46,095 nt of DNA, from the NCBI GenBank assembly GCA_029262005.1, contig JAJDAG010000111.1:1-46095 (forward strand), given 5' to 3'. Position 1 is the first letter of the stretch. Every line of letters begins with the position of its first letter. The position numbers and the translations under genes were made by a program. This document shows positions 36,887 to 46,063 of the stretch, piece by piece. This DNA comes from Candidatus Zhuqueibacterota bacterium (GTDB lineage: Bacteria > Zhuqueibacterota > Zhuqueibacteria > Oceanimicrobiales > Oceanimicrobiaceae). Below the pieces are notes generated by a model. It worked only from the letters and a program-made list of their open reading frames with translations, was not told the DNA's origin and did not search any database.

Positions 36887-39844
36887 CTAATTTTGAAAGT
36901 GGGCTATTTTTTCGGGCCTTTCCCAGAGCGTATAAAGCTCATTGAGCAAGTCCAACGTCTTTTTCGTCTCGGGATGGGTTTCGTTTTTAATCCTTAAATT
37001 TGAATAACTGCTCAGGAGAATTGACTCAGCTTGGCTAAACTTACGCTCTGCCATAAAACAGGAGGCCAATGCGTTTTGAGATTGCGAGATATGCCAATCA
37101 TCGCCCTCGAATCGCATCCGAGAATGTTCCAAAGCCTCTTTTAGTAGTTTTTCAGCTGTAGTAAACTCTTTCTGTTGCACCAGAAACTCACCGTATTTCT
37201 CAAGAGATTGTATGAAATCCGGATGCCCCTTAGCAAGGACTTTGCGCCTTAAATCAAGTGATTTGCTAAACTCACTCCCGGCCTCACCAAACTTTCCGGT
37301 TTCATGATATAAGTTAGCGAGGTTAAAATGAACATTGGCTACCCGATAGTGCTGCTGCCCCAAAGTCTCTGTATACATTTTAAGGGCTTCCTTGTAATAA
37401 CGCTCGGCATCTGCATAATTTTGTTTTTTGAACTCGTTGGTGCCAAAGTTTTGAAGGGTTCTTGCAATTTGCCAATGTGTTTCGCCATAAATCTTGCGAT
37501 TCGTTTTCAAAGCGCTTTTAAGCAACGCTTCAGCTTCAGCCACATCCCCCATCAGGTGTAAGGTGTTTGCCTGGTTAACCTGGTATAGCGGTACTAAGCT
37601 GTGCTCAGCACCCAAAGTAGTTGTAATGATACTGATTGCTTCCTTATACAAAGAATCTGCTCTGGTGTAACTTCCAATTTTCTTGTAGTTAACGGCTAAA
37701 TTATTGGCTGTACTTGCAACATGTCGATGATGTTCGCCTAAAACTTTTCTCCTCAAGAGAAGTGATCTTGTCAGGAACTCCTCGGCCTCATCAAACCTGC
37801 CGCGTTTGGTCAGCAGAACTCCCAAATTATTCAGTGAATACAAAACATGAGGGTGCTCTTTTCCATAATGCTTTGTCCAGATGCGTAATACCTTTCGATG
37901 GAGTGAATCAGCCAAAACAAATTTACCTTGCTTTTCATACAAAATAGCAAGATTATTTGTCGTTATAGCCGTGCTAGAATGTTCTCGTCCATGCAGACCC
38001 ATTTTCATATCTAAAGCACTCAGATAGAATGATTCCGCAGCTTCATATTCCCCTAACCTTTTCGACAACACCCCAAGTTCATTTAAATTATCTGCAATAT
38101 CCGGATGAATTTCGGGTAGTATCTTTCGGCGAATTTGCAACGCCTCGTTAAAATATGGCAGAGCACTCTCATGCTTGCCGGCAACCGATTGAACTGAGCC
38201 AATTCTGGTCAAACAAATAGCTGTCAGGGTATCTTGTAAGCCAAAGGCATCCTTACATTTATATAAGGCTTCCGTTGCAACCAATTTAGCTTCTTTTAGA
38301 TCTGAGGTTTCCTGAAGAGTCCTGGCTAAGTCCAACAGAGTAAATACCAATTCACGGCTCGTATTTTCCCCGGCCTTTTCTCTACTTAGCAAGGCTTTTC
38401 TTAGCATCATTTCCGCCTTGACATAATCCCCCAAATTGTGGTAGGCACTTCCTATGACATGCATCAATTTTGCTTGCACCAAAGGTTGATCCTCTAATTC
38501 TGTAGAAATTTTCTCTGTACCCCTCTGCAAGAGATCAAAGGCCGTCAACGTGTCGCCTTTAGCGGTATTCGGATCGGTTGCCGTGAAAAGATCGACCAGG
38601 AAGTTGTTAACCTGCTTTATGTTATTCTGTTCTACGGCGAGCTTATTTACCTGTATATTGGCATTGATACCGAATGCAACACTCAAGGTCAAAATAGTTA
38701 CCAAGGCTATTGCAGCAATGGTGTGCCGGCGTATGTATTTTCTGCTGCGGTACCATATCGTCGATTTTGTTGCTTTAATGGGTCGGTGCTCGAGGTAATT
38801 TTCAAGATCGTCAGCGAACTCCTGGGCGGAGTCATAACGTTTTTTTGGATTTTTGTGCATCGCTGTCAGAATGATTCTATCGAGATCGCCGCCGATTTTT
38901 CTGCCCTTCCCAACAGCGCTGGGTTTGGCCGGTTCCTTATCATCAATGATTTTTTTTACGCTTTCTACAGAGTTTTCACCCTTAAGGAACGGATGCCGGC
39001 TTGTGAGCAGCTCATAAAGCACAACCCCGAGAGAGAAGATGTCACTCACAGTGGTCACGGGCTCGCCGTTCAACCCAAGCTGCTCGGGGCTGGCATAGCG
39101 CGGCGTCAAAACGCTGAGCCGCAACGAGTTCTGGTTGAATGAAGCCGAATCGTACTCATTACTGAGGATACGAGCGATACCGAAGTCAAGTAGTTTGGGT
39201 TGCCCGTTTTTGGTTACGAGAATGTTGCTGGGTTTAATATCACGGTGAACTACCGGCGTCTTATGCGCTTCCTGAACCGCGAAACAAACTTTCTGAAACA
39301 AGATGAGTCGTTCTTTTGTAGATAAGCCTTTTTCATTACAATACTGATCTACGGGTTTACCGTCAACATATTCCATCACAAAAAAATGCTCTCCATTCTC
39401 CGTGATACCTCCGTCGTAAAGCCTGGCGATGGCCTCATGCTCGAACGTTGCCATAATCCGCATTTCCTGCAAAAATCTTGCTGCAATTGGCTCGGAATGA
39501 ATCCGGCTGTTCATTACTTTTATGGCGACATGTCTTGTAAACGGTTTATTTGTGGGGGTTGCCAAATACACGGTTCCCATCCCGCCTTTGCCAATGCTCC
39601 TGAGCAACTCATAATCGCCGACTTTCTCTCCGCTACGATCCTTTTCATCTGCCAAGGACATGCCAACAGGTTGGTTCAAGAAATTGGCCGGGTCAGAATC
39701 AGACTTAAGCAACCTTTTAACCAATTCATGCAAGTGCTTATTACCATCACAGGCCTTCTTGATGTAATGCTCTTGTTCCGCACCATTCAACTCGCAGGCA
39801 TGATGGAAAATAGTGGTCGCTTTTTCCCAATATTCAGGCGTCAT
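36887..39844 (-). CDS. Ser/Thr protein kinase with C-terminal TPR repeats
   Basis: It has 985 residues. After a helical N-terminus (1-75), the kinase domain (about 77-350) has the P-loop GKGGMG (85-90), the lysine in VAIKV (109), HRDIKPSN (200-207), DFG (220-222) and SPE (252-254). All catalytic residues are present. A membrane helix lies at about 373-393, so the TPR part (about 440-960) would be outside the cytoplasm. The TPRs are 42-residue kinesin-light-chain-type units (for example HPHVLYSLNNLGVLLTKRGRFDEAEEFL). It overlaps the sigma gene by ATGA and has GGAG upstream, matching the known coupled ECF-kinase arrangement. Confidence 0.95.
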   Translation of the reverse strand: MTPEYWEKATTIFHHACELNGAEQEHYIKKACDGNKHLHELVKRLLKSDSDPANFLNQPVGMSLADEKDRSGEKVGDYELLRSIGKGGMGTVYLATPTNKPFTRHVAIKVMNSRIHSEPIAARFLQEMRIMATFEHEAIARLYDGGITENGEHFFVMEYVDGKPVDQYCNEKGLSTKERLILFQKVCFAVQEAHKTPVVHRDIKPSNILVTKNGQPKLLDFGIARILSNEYDSASFNQNSLRLSVLTPRYASPEQLGLNGEPVTTVSDIFSLGVVLYELLTSRHPFLKGENSVESVKKIIDDKEPAKPSAVGKGRKIGGDLDRIILTAMHKNPKKRYDSAQEFADDLENYLEHRPIKATKSTIWYRSRKYIRRHTIAAIALVTILTLSVAFGINANIQVNKLAVEQNNIKQVNNFLVDLFTATDPNTAKGDTLTAFDLLQRGTEKISTELEDQPLVQAKLMHVIGSAYHNLGDYVKAEMMLRKALLSREKAGENTSRELVFTLLDLARTLQETSDLKEAKLVATEALYKCKDAFGLQDTLTAICLTRIGSVQSVAGKHESALPYFNEALQIRRKILPEIHPDIADNLNELGVLSKRLGEYEAAESFYLSALDMKMGLHGREHSSTAITTNNLAILYEKQGKFVLADSLHRKVLRIWTKHYGKEHPHVLYSLNNLGVLLTKRGRFDEAEEFLTRSLLLRRKVLGEHHRHVASTANNLAVNYKKIGSYTRADSLYKEAISIITTTLGAEHSLVPLYQVNQANTLHLMGDVAEAEALLKSALKTNRKIYGETHWQIARTLQNFGTNEFKKQNYADAERYYKEALKMYTETLGQQHYRVANVHFNLANLYHETGKFGEAGSEFSKSLDLRRKVLAKGHPDFIQSLEKYGEFLVQQKEFTTAEKLLKEALEHSRMRFEGDDWHISQSQNALASCFMAERKFSQAESILLSSYSNLRIKNETHPETKKTLDLLNELYTLWERPEKIAHFQN

Positions 39845-40416
39845 GCTTTCGCTCCTTCTGTTATTTCAGTCGTCAGCCAAGCTTTGGCCAGCCGCCAATC
39901 CCGGTTGACGGTCGCAACCGAAATACTAAGTAATTCGGCCACTTCTTCAATGGAATAGCCGGTAATGTAACGCAATTCGACTATTTTACAATGACGGTCA
40001 TTCAGTAGCGCTAAACGTTCTAACGCATGGTCAAGAGCAATAAACATTTCCGGTTTTTCTTCGGACCGGAGGATGGTTTCCTCAAGAGGTAATGTAATAT
40101 AACCGCTGCCACGTTTTTGACGCATTTTTCGGCGGGCATAATCGACCAGCACCCTGCGCATGCACTTGGCAACGATGCCAACAAACACAGCCTTATCCTG
40201 GCCGCTCAACACTTCCGTGCCCAACAGGCGCAAATATGCTTCATTTACAATTTCAGTAGTTTGTAAGGTGTGTCCGCTGGCTTCATTTTTTAGGAGGTAC
40301 CGGGCAATAGTGCGCAGATTATCATAAACTGATGTGTATAATGCATCGAGCGCATTTCTGTCACCGTCCTGCATCCTCTTTAAAAGCCGGACAATCTCAT
40401 CGGGCTGGTTCCCCAT
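39841..40416 (-). CDS. ECF-type RNA polymerase sigma factor (TIGR02999-like)
   Basis: It has 191 residues from the ATG at 40416, set by GGAGG 5 bases ahead; an earlier ATG at 40437 would place that site inside the gene. Region 2 (EIVRLLKRMQDGDRNALDALYTSVYDNLRTIARYLL, then TTEIVNEAYLRLL) and region 4 (ALERLALLNDRHCKIVELRYITGYSIEEVAELLSISVATVNRDWRLAKAWL) are typical of the subfamily encoded beside Ser/Thr kinases. No anti-sigma gene is present, so the overlapping kinase probably controls its activity by phosphorylation, as proposed for similar pairs. Confidence 0.93.
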   Translation of the reverse strand: MGNQPDEIVRLLKRMQDGDRNALDALYTSVYDNLRTIARYLLKNEASGHTLQTTEIVNEAYLRLLGTEVLSGQDKAVFVGIVAKCMRRVLVDYARRKMRQKRGSGYITLPLEETILRSEEKPEMFIALDHALERLALLNDRHCKIVELRYITGYSIEEVAELLSISVATVNRDWRLAKAWLTTEITEGAKA

Positions 40417-40729
40417 GTCTCCCTCCTCACTCGGCATGACAATAAAAAGAAATTAGTTGTGGGTTTGACAAATTAACAAAATTGTTACTCTGTTGCAAGA
40501 CTATTGCATAACTCAAATGAAAAAAAACAGGTTACGTTACAAAACAACTTTGGGAATATGAAATATTTCCAGACAGATGATATTTTTTGCTAAAAAAAAG
40601 CGCCCTTTAGTGTGAGAACTGTCTAAAAATATGAATTCTGTCCCAGCGCATTATATAGCTAAATACCAAAAACTGATTCTTTACCTAAATGTGGCTTTAA
40701 TCTCTCTACTAAACACAGGAGGACACCCC
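40417..40729. other. Divergent promoter region
   Basis: About 313 AT-rich bases lie between the divergent sigma gene and the AsmA-like gene. A TTGACA stands at 40464-40469 on the plus strand, but no matching -10 element follows at the usual distance. No coding frame or RNA was recognised. Confidence 0.4.
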
Positions 40730-41590
40730 ATGAATAAGGCCAAATCAATTGCCGGTCTTTTATTTATCATCTTATTGGCGGCCTATTTTGGCCTCAAAGT
40801 GTACGCTGCCGGCATTGCAAAAGAAAAAATTGACATGGCCCTGCTCGGAGTCGAAAAGTTCGTCAAAGTCGAGTACAAAGACGTGAGCGTCGATTTGCTT
40901 AGCCAAAATGTGCACATCACGGATGTTGTGATTCTCCCGGCCAAGTCGCAGATGCCCCTGCATATCGCGGAGGTCGTCATTTACGATATTGACCATTCCT
41001 CCCAGGTGCCGGTCTTTCTGGAAGTTGCGGTCAACGGCATTGAGATTGTCTTAGATGACCTGGACAAAAAAGATGCGCAAACATGGCAGGACCTGGGCAT
41101 TTCCGACAAGATAAAATTGGATTTTGCCGCTTCCTACCAATACCAAAGCGACGACAACCAACTGCACCTGAAAAAACTGCACCTGCGCGGCCAGGAGCTT
41201 GGCGAGTTAAATGCCAGCTTGCACCTGGGCAATCTGCCCAGCAATACAAACGGTCTTCTCGGCCTTATCCCAAAGATCACGCTGTACCAGGCGAAAATAA
41301 GCTATCAGGATGACTCGTTGCTCGAGAGATCTCTTAAGGCCGAGGCCAGGTTAAAGAAAAAAAGTGTGGATGACGTCAAAAAAGAAGCAATCGCGGGCAT
41401 CGAAAAACAAATATCGTTGGCGAAGAACGATTTCATGCGAGAGGCGCTGGCGGCTGCAAAAAATTTTATTGCCGACCCGGACGAACTCAGCATCAGCATC
41501 GCGCCCGATAAGCCTGTGTCAATTCAGCAACTGATGCGCATGAATGATCCGGCCAGGGCGGCGAAAAAGCTTAGATTGAGTGTTAAATAG
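40730..41590 (+). CDS. Membrane-anchored AsmA/DUF748-like protein
   Basis: It has 286 residues from the ATG at 40730, which has AGGAGG 7 bases ahead; the open frame starts 33 codons earlier without such a site. One N-terminal membrane helix (about 7-27) is followed by VEKFVKVEYKDVSVDLLSQNVHITDVVI, then repeated beta-strands with hydrophobic alternation, the pattern of AsmA/DUF748-type periplasmic proteins. A basic helical segment (about 210-250) and a polar tail complete it. The family match is loose. It probably acts at the envelope, possibly in lipid or outer-membrane handling. Confidence 0.6.
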   Translation: MNKAKSIAGLLFIILLAAYFGLKVYAAGIAKEKIDMALLGVEKFVKVEYKDVSVDLLSQNVHITDVVILPAKSQMPLHIAEVVIYDIDHSSQVPVFLEVAVNGIEIVLDDLDKKDAQTWQDLGISDKIKLDFAASYQYQSDDNQLHLKKLHLRGQELGELNASLHLGNLPSNTNGLLGLIPKITLYQAKISYQDDSLLERSLKAEARLKKKSVDDVKKEAIAGIEKQISLAKNDFMREALAAAKNFIADPDELSISIAPDKPVSIQQLMRMNDPARAAKKLRLSVK

Positions 41591-41719
41591 TCGTTGTATT
41601 TTAACCTAACTTCAGAGGAGAACTCAAATATGTGTGTGTCCATTGCAGTGCATAAGAATCAATAATAACGTTAACGCCTAATCCAATCTATCACCCACCA
41701 ATTAAGGAGGAATTAAAGG

Positions 41720-43144
41720 ATGAAGAAATATTGTAACGTATTCTCGGTACCAGTGCTATTGTGCACCATATTCATTATAAACGTACTAGGGCAAGATGGC
41801 AACGAACCCAATGATAGTTTCACCCAGGCGACTGCAATTAATCTGGATTCCGGTGTTCTGGGAACGATCGACCCAAGCAGCGATGTTGATTATTTCAGGG
41901 TTGAGACTCCTCGATCCGGAACATTGATCGCGCGGCTGGCTCCCGTACCGGCAGGCTTGAGAATCCAAATGCAAATTTTCAATAGCGACCAGCAACAGGT
42001 GCAAAACGTTATAAGCGGGACAGGCCAGCTAGTTGAGACGGCTGCAGTCCTGGAAGCAGGAACGAACTATGTGGTACTATCGCGCTGGTCAGGAGGAAGC
42101 ACCGAACCTTATACACTGACCCTAACCCTTGACCCCAATGATCTCAACGAGGCAAATGATTCGTTTACAAAGGCCGCCAAGATCACACTGGGCACTCCCA
42201 CAAATGGCACTATCAGACCCAATGGGGATGTAGATTTTTTCGCAGTTGACACTCCTCGACCTGGCGCATTGATTGCTCGCCTGGCTCCCGTACCAACGGG
42301 TTTAAGAATCCAAATGCAAATTTTCAACAGCGACCAGCAACAGGTGCAGAACGTTATAAGCGGGACAGGCCAGTTGGTTGAGACTGCGGCTGTTCTGGAA
42401 GCAGGAACGAACTATGTGGTACTATCGCGCTGGTCAGGAGGAAGCACCGAACCCTATACACTTGCCTTGACTCTCGACCCCAATGAATTCAATGAAGTTA
42501 ATGATTCATTTACTCAGGCCTACCTAATAGGGACATCCCCTACACAGGGAACGATTAGGCCAACTGAAGACGTTGACTATTTTAAATTCGAGGTCACTCA
42601 GCAAGGCGCAATAACTGCGTTGATAGATCCTGTACCTGCTGGCTTACGCATCCAGATGACGATTTTTAACAGCGACCAAGAGCAAGTCCAGAATGTGGTA
42701 AGCGGGACAGGCCAGCGTGTGGAGACCTCCGTCACCCTTGGGGCCGGCACTAACTACGTTGCGCTTTCGCGATGGAATGGTTCCAGCAAAGAACCGTATA
42801 CACTCACATTGCAGGGAAATAACATCGGCACACCCACTTCTGTTGAAAGTTCAAGCAGTGCGCCGAAGACTTTTAGGCTTGCCCAGAATTATCCCAATCC
42901 ATTCAACCCAACCACCACAATCAGTTTCCATTTGGCCAGCCCGAACAATATTACAATAACTATCTATGATATGCTCGGGCGAATCGTACGCACACTTATC
43001 AACCGCAAAGAATCTGCAGGCAGCCATCAAGTTCAGTGGGATGGCGCTAACAAAGATGGCCACCGCGTCGCGAGTGGTGTTTACGTGTATCGGCTTGAGG
43101 CGAATGGGCTTGTCAAATCGAGAAAGATGTTGTTGCTGCAATAA
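41720..43144 (+). CDS. Secreted PPC-repeat protein with T9SS sorting domain
   Basis: It has 474 residues. A signal peptide (about 1-25) is followed by three tandem pre-peptidase C-terminal (PPC-like) beta domains of about 115 residues, each with the pattern NEPNDSFTQA, DVDYF and GTNYVVLSRWSGGSTEPYTL. The first two repeats are almost identical in DNA (41962-42117 against 42307-42462, exactly 345 bases apart). A Ser-rich linker leads to a full sorting domain (FRLAQNYPNPFNPTTTISFH ... GVYVYRLEANGLVKSRKMLLL). There is no peptidase domain. It is probably a cell-surface binding or adhesion protein. AAGGAGGA precedes the ATG. Confidence 0.9.
   Translation: MKKYCNVFSVPVLLCTIFIINVLGQDGNEPNDSFTQATAINLDSGVLGTIDPSSDVDYFRVETPRSGTLIARLAPVPAGLRIQMQIFNSDQQQVQNVISGTGQLVETAAVLEAGTNYVVLSRWSGGSTEPYTLTLTLDPNDLNEANDSFTKAAKITLGTPTNGTIRPNGDVDFFAVDTPRPGALIARLAPVPTGLRIQMQIFNSDQQQVQNVISGTGQLVETAAVLEAGTNYVVLSRWSGGSTEPYTLALTLDPNEFNEVNDSFTQAYLIGTSPTQGTIRPTEDVDYFKFEVTQQGAITALIDPVPAGLRIQMTIFNSDQEQVQNVVSGTGQRVETSVTLGAGTNYVALSRWNGSSKEPYTLTLQGNNIGTPTSVESSSSAPKTFRLAQNYPNPFNPTTTISFHLASPNNITITIYDMLGRIVRTLINRKESAGSHQVQWDGANKDGHRVASGVYVYRLEANGLVKSRKMLLLQ
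41962..42462 (+). repeat. Near-identical internal tandem duplication in the PPC gene
   Basis: The segments 41962-42117 and 42307-42462 differ at only about ten, mostly third-codon, positions, and the step of 345 bases keeps the frame. This points to a recent internal duplication or ongoing gene conversion. The third copy (from about 42652) is clearly more diverged. Confidence 0.85.
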
Positions 43145-43216
43145 ACGACCGGTTAATTAACTGGTTTTGTAAGATACAATTCAGTCATTTTTTAACTTAA
43201 TAGAAGGAGATGCACT

Positions 43217-43444
43217 ATGCTTACCAAACTCATAATTACAGTCTTTACTGGCATGCTGGAAATCATGCTTTGGCTAATCCTTATCGGTGCGGTTGTTGGT
43301 GGTTGGATGGCTATGAACGGCCCCATCGGGGCTGTTGTCGGCCTTGTTGTCGGTTTCATTTTCGAACTTGGCTTTTTTGGTGTAATTCTGTTGATGATAG
43401 ATATCAGGAACTCGGTGAAGAGCATCGAAGAAAAGAAAGCATAA
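43217..43444 (+). CDS. Small membrane protein with glycine-zipper-like helices
   Basis: It has 75 residues and AAGGAG 7 bases ahead of the ATG. Two membrane helices: about 7-30 and 35-62 with small-residue patterns (GAVVGGWMAMNGPIGAVVGLVVGF), then a charged tail (RNSVKSIEEKKA). No family was recognised. It lies 72 bases after the PPC protein on the same strand. Confidence 0.75.
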   Translation: MLTKLIITVFTGMLEIMLWLILIGAVVGGWMAMNGPIGAVVGLVVGFIFELGFFGVILLMIDIRNSVKSIEEKKA

Positions 43445-43481
43445 AGAGAAGGTTCACTCAGAGCACTTGAAATCCGGTTAT

Positions 43482-43578
43482 AAGATACCAGGCACTTACA
43501 TTTGGCAAAGAGTTTCATGTCCTCTCAATGAAGCTGACGTCAACAAACAGATTTATTTTCAAAAGTGCCTGGTATCTT
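43482..43578. repeat. Perfect 16-base inverted repeat, small palindromic element
   Basis: AAGATACCAGGCACTT (43482-43497) is repeated inverted as AAGTGCCTGGTATCTT (43563-43578) around a 65-base spacer. The termini are perfect and the spacer has no coding frame. The AAGTGCCTGGTA-type sequence is like the intergenic REP-type palindromes and small MITE-like elements found in many bacteria. It lies between convergent genes. Confidence 0.75.
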
Positions 43579-43678
43579 TGGTGGGACACTATCAGTCAAA
43601 CTGAGTTGCCATTCAGACTTAAATATGCAGTAATGTAGCGGCTGTCTCAGTGAGAGCAAGCAATAACATCCATAAAGC

Positions 43679-45334
43679 TTATTTGTTAAGCCGATAAAGG
43701 ACAGCGTCCTGCCTTTGCCTGTAATTATTCAAAATCTTGTAGCGTTTAAGAATAGTTGGGTTCCTCCACTGATCTGGCATTTCATTTTGCAGACGGGATA
43801 ATTCTGCCGGGCTTTCCAAAAAAAGATAGCGTGGCTGCATTCGATTTATCAATTCAGGCAATTTATCGCGCCTGTATCCGCTATCAATAATCGAACGCCG
43901 AATCTCATAAGCTACCAATGGCGCCATGTCTCCAGCTATTACTGATTTTCCCGGATTGTTATGTCCTGCAATTCGGGCGACATCCCGGATGGCGGAATAG
44001 AGTGAAAATTCTCTATAAAAATAGTAACGAGTTATTTGAAAGCTTTGTAACAACAAAAAGAAACCCAATAACCAGAACCCAAAAACTCTGGATAGCTGAT
44101 GCCGATCATTGACAAACCATAATCCTGCCAATACGAGCAATCCCAAAATTGGGAAAAAGCAGCTTGGAAAAATATGTTTGTAAACGACAATGCGATAAAA
44201 CCCGAATCCGGTTTGCAACAGGCAAACAATAGCAATAGCTACAAAACTAAGGGACTTGAACTTGTGTCCAGGGTCATCCTTTTTCTTATTTAACATTTCA
44301 GAAAAGAATAATCCATTTAAAGCCAAAACAGGTGGAACTAAAACCAAAGAGTAACGTGGCGGTGAATATGCAAAGAAACCCAAAAATAACCAACCAAATA
44401 AAAGCCAGCCAATCATAAGGTATTTAACTTGAGCAATTTCCCTTTTTTGGGCGATGTTCGCAATTCCTCGAAAAACCTCTAATAAGGCAATTGTGTAGAT
44501 ACCCGGCATAAATTCGAAATGCTTAAGATGGGTTGAGTAGCGCGCGTAGTTTTTCAGGATATTTTTTGGATTAAACGATATCCTTGATACTATATTAAGC
44601 TGCTGGAAATACTGCCAATCTTCTAAATATTTAGAAATCCAAAAAAACCACAAAATAATGCCAAAAACTACAACACAAAATACAGAAAATGAGAAAATGC
44701 GCTTACGGGCTTTATTCTCAATTTACATCACCATTACCAGACACGGGAAAATAAAAAACAATATGAGAGACTTGGTCAAGTATCCGAGAAAAAAAACACC
44801 CCAAAAAGCAAAAACCATCTTAGAGTGTTGAGGATTCTGCAAAAACGACAGTAGAATTAATACTAACCCAAGCAGGCAAACGAGCAAAAGGTTCTCATTC
44901 AGAGCCAGCCGGTTGTATATAATCAGTGGGAAATTTACGGCGCCTAAAATTAAGGCTATTAAGCCTGCTGTTTTGTTAGACTTGCTTAGAATAAAATAGA
45001 GCATGACCAGAGCCAGCAGCCCGCAGAAAATCCCGCTATAACGCACAGATGCCAGGCTTACGCCAAATAGTTTCATCCACAAGAATTGATATACCATGAA
45101 TATTGGCGTGTTTACTCCTGGATTGAAAGCGTCTATGGTATGCCATCTACCAGCCAAAATCCATTGCAAAGAATTATATCCGTTAGTACCTTCATCAGCA
45201 AGGAAAACACCAGAGCGGGAAATATCTCCGGCGGGAGGATCCGCATAAATTTGTGGAAACCTTAATAAAGCCGCCACAACCAGGAAACCAAATAGCAGGT
45301 TTGTACTGTAACGTGATTGAAACCAGCTAACCAT
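43679..45334 (-). pseudogene. GT39/ArnT-like membrane glycosyltransferase interrupted by an in-frame TAA
   Basis: The first half (203 codons from ATG 45334) has the hallmark acidic motif ADEGTNGYNSLQWILAGRWH after the first membrane helix, then several helices ending PCLVMVM. A TAA at 44725-44723 follows. In the same frame the sequence then continues IENKARKRIFSFSVFCVVVFGIILWFFWISKYLED and through further helices to 43679, total about 551 codons, normal for a GT39/PMT-family protein. No frameshift is needed. It is either a premature stop or a sequencing error. The family uses polyprenyl-phosphate sugar donors, though the substrate is not known. Confidence 0.85.
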
Positions 45335-45563
45335 TCTGTTACTTGGCCCTTATTTTGTTGTATTCCGCAATTTTCAAATAGAGGTTGTGTGGACCCTGTG
45401 CTTGAAAAGCCTCAATGGATACAGAAAAAACACAGGAGACATCACGCCGATTTTACTACCAAAAGATACGAAAGTCCTGCAGCTCTTGAAAGTAATAATT
45501 GAAAACGACATGCCCTCTGTCCCGCAAATGCTTCTAAACGAAGCAGGAAAGGGGGTAACAAAA

Positions 45564-45983
45564 ATGAGTAAATATTTAAACCGTTGCTGCTTGGTGGTTG
45601 CAGTGTTTATTTTTACAGTAACTTGTGGCAAGAACGAAACGTTGTCTTCGGAGGTGATGTCAAAGGATTATTTTTTCACCACCCCTGACGGACGGAAGAT
45701 TACCTATACTCCCGTGGATTCATTGATTGTAATTCAGTTCAACAATGATGTTCCTATCGAGAAAAAGCAGCAAATATTTGAGGAATTCAATTTGGAATTG
45801 CTTGACAGGCCTGATAAAAAACGCGGCGCCATTCAATCCATTTAGAGTTCAATGCTTATTCTACGTAGTCAGGGTTTGGGTGCAATATCCAAGATAATTA
45901 AAAGGTACAAAGGGGTTGTCAGGGGCATCTTACCCGCTGTTACGCACGAGGATTCGAAAGATAAAGTCCATATATTTGTGTAA
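45564..45983 (+). pseudogene. Subtilase-prodomain-like lipoprotein gene, interrupted
   Basis: From the ATG at 45564 (AAAGGGGG upstream) a lipoprotein signal (YLNRCCLVVAVFIFTVTC) leads to VDSLIVIQFNNDVPIEKKQQIFEEFNLELLDRPDKKRGAI, which looks like the start of an S8-peptidase propeptide. A TAG at 45843-45845 ends this 93-residue frame. The same frame then stays open as SSMLILRSQGLGAISKIIKRYKG and VVRGILPAVTHEDSKDKVHIFV to a TAA at 45981-45983. No protease domain follows in the window. It is probably a gene broken by a nonsense codon and then by the sequence beginning near 45980. Confidence 0.6.
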
Positions 45984-46063
45984 AAAGGAATTTGTTTATT
46001 AAGACAAAAGAGCCAAATTCCCATCCTAAATAAATTTCACCACAAAACTATAAAGGATGAGAA

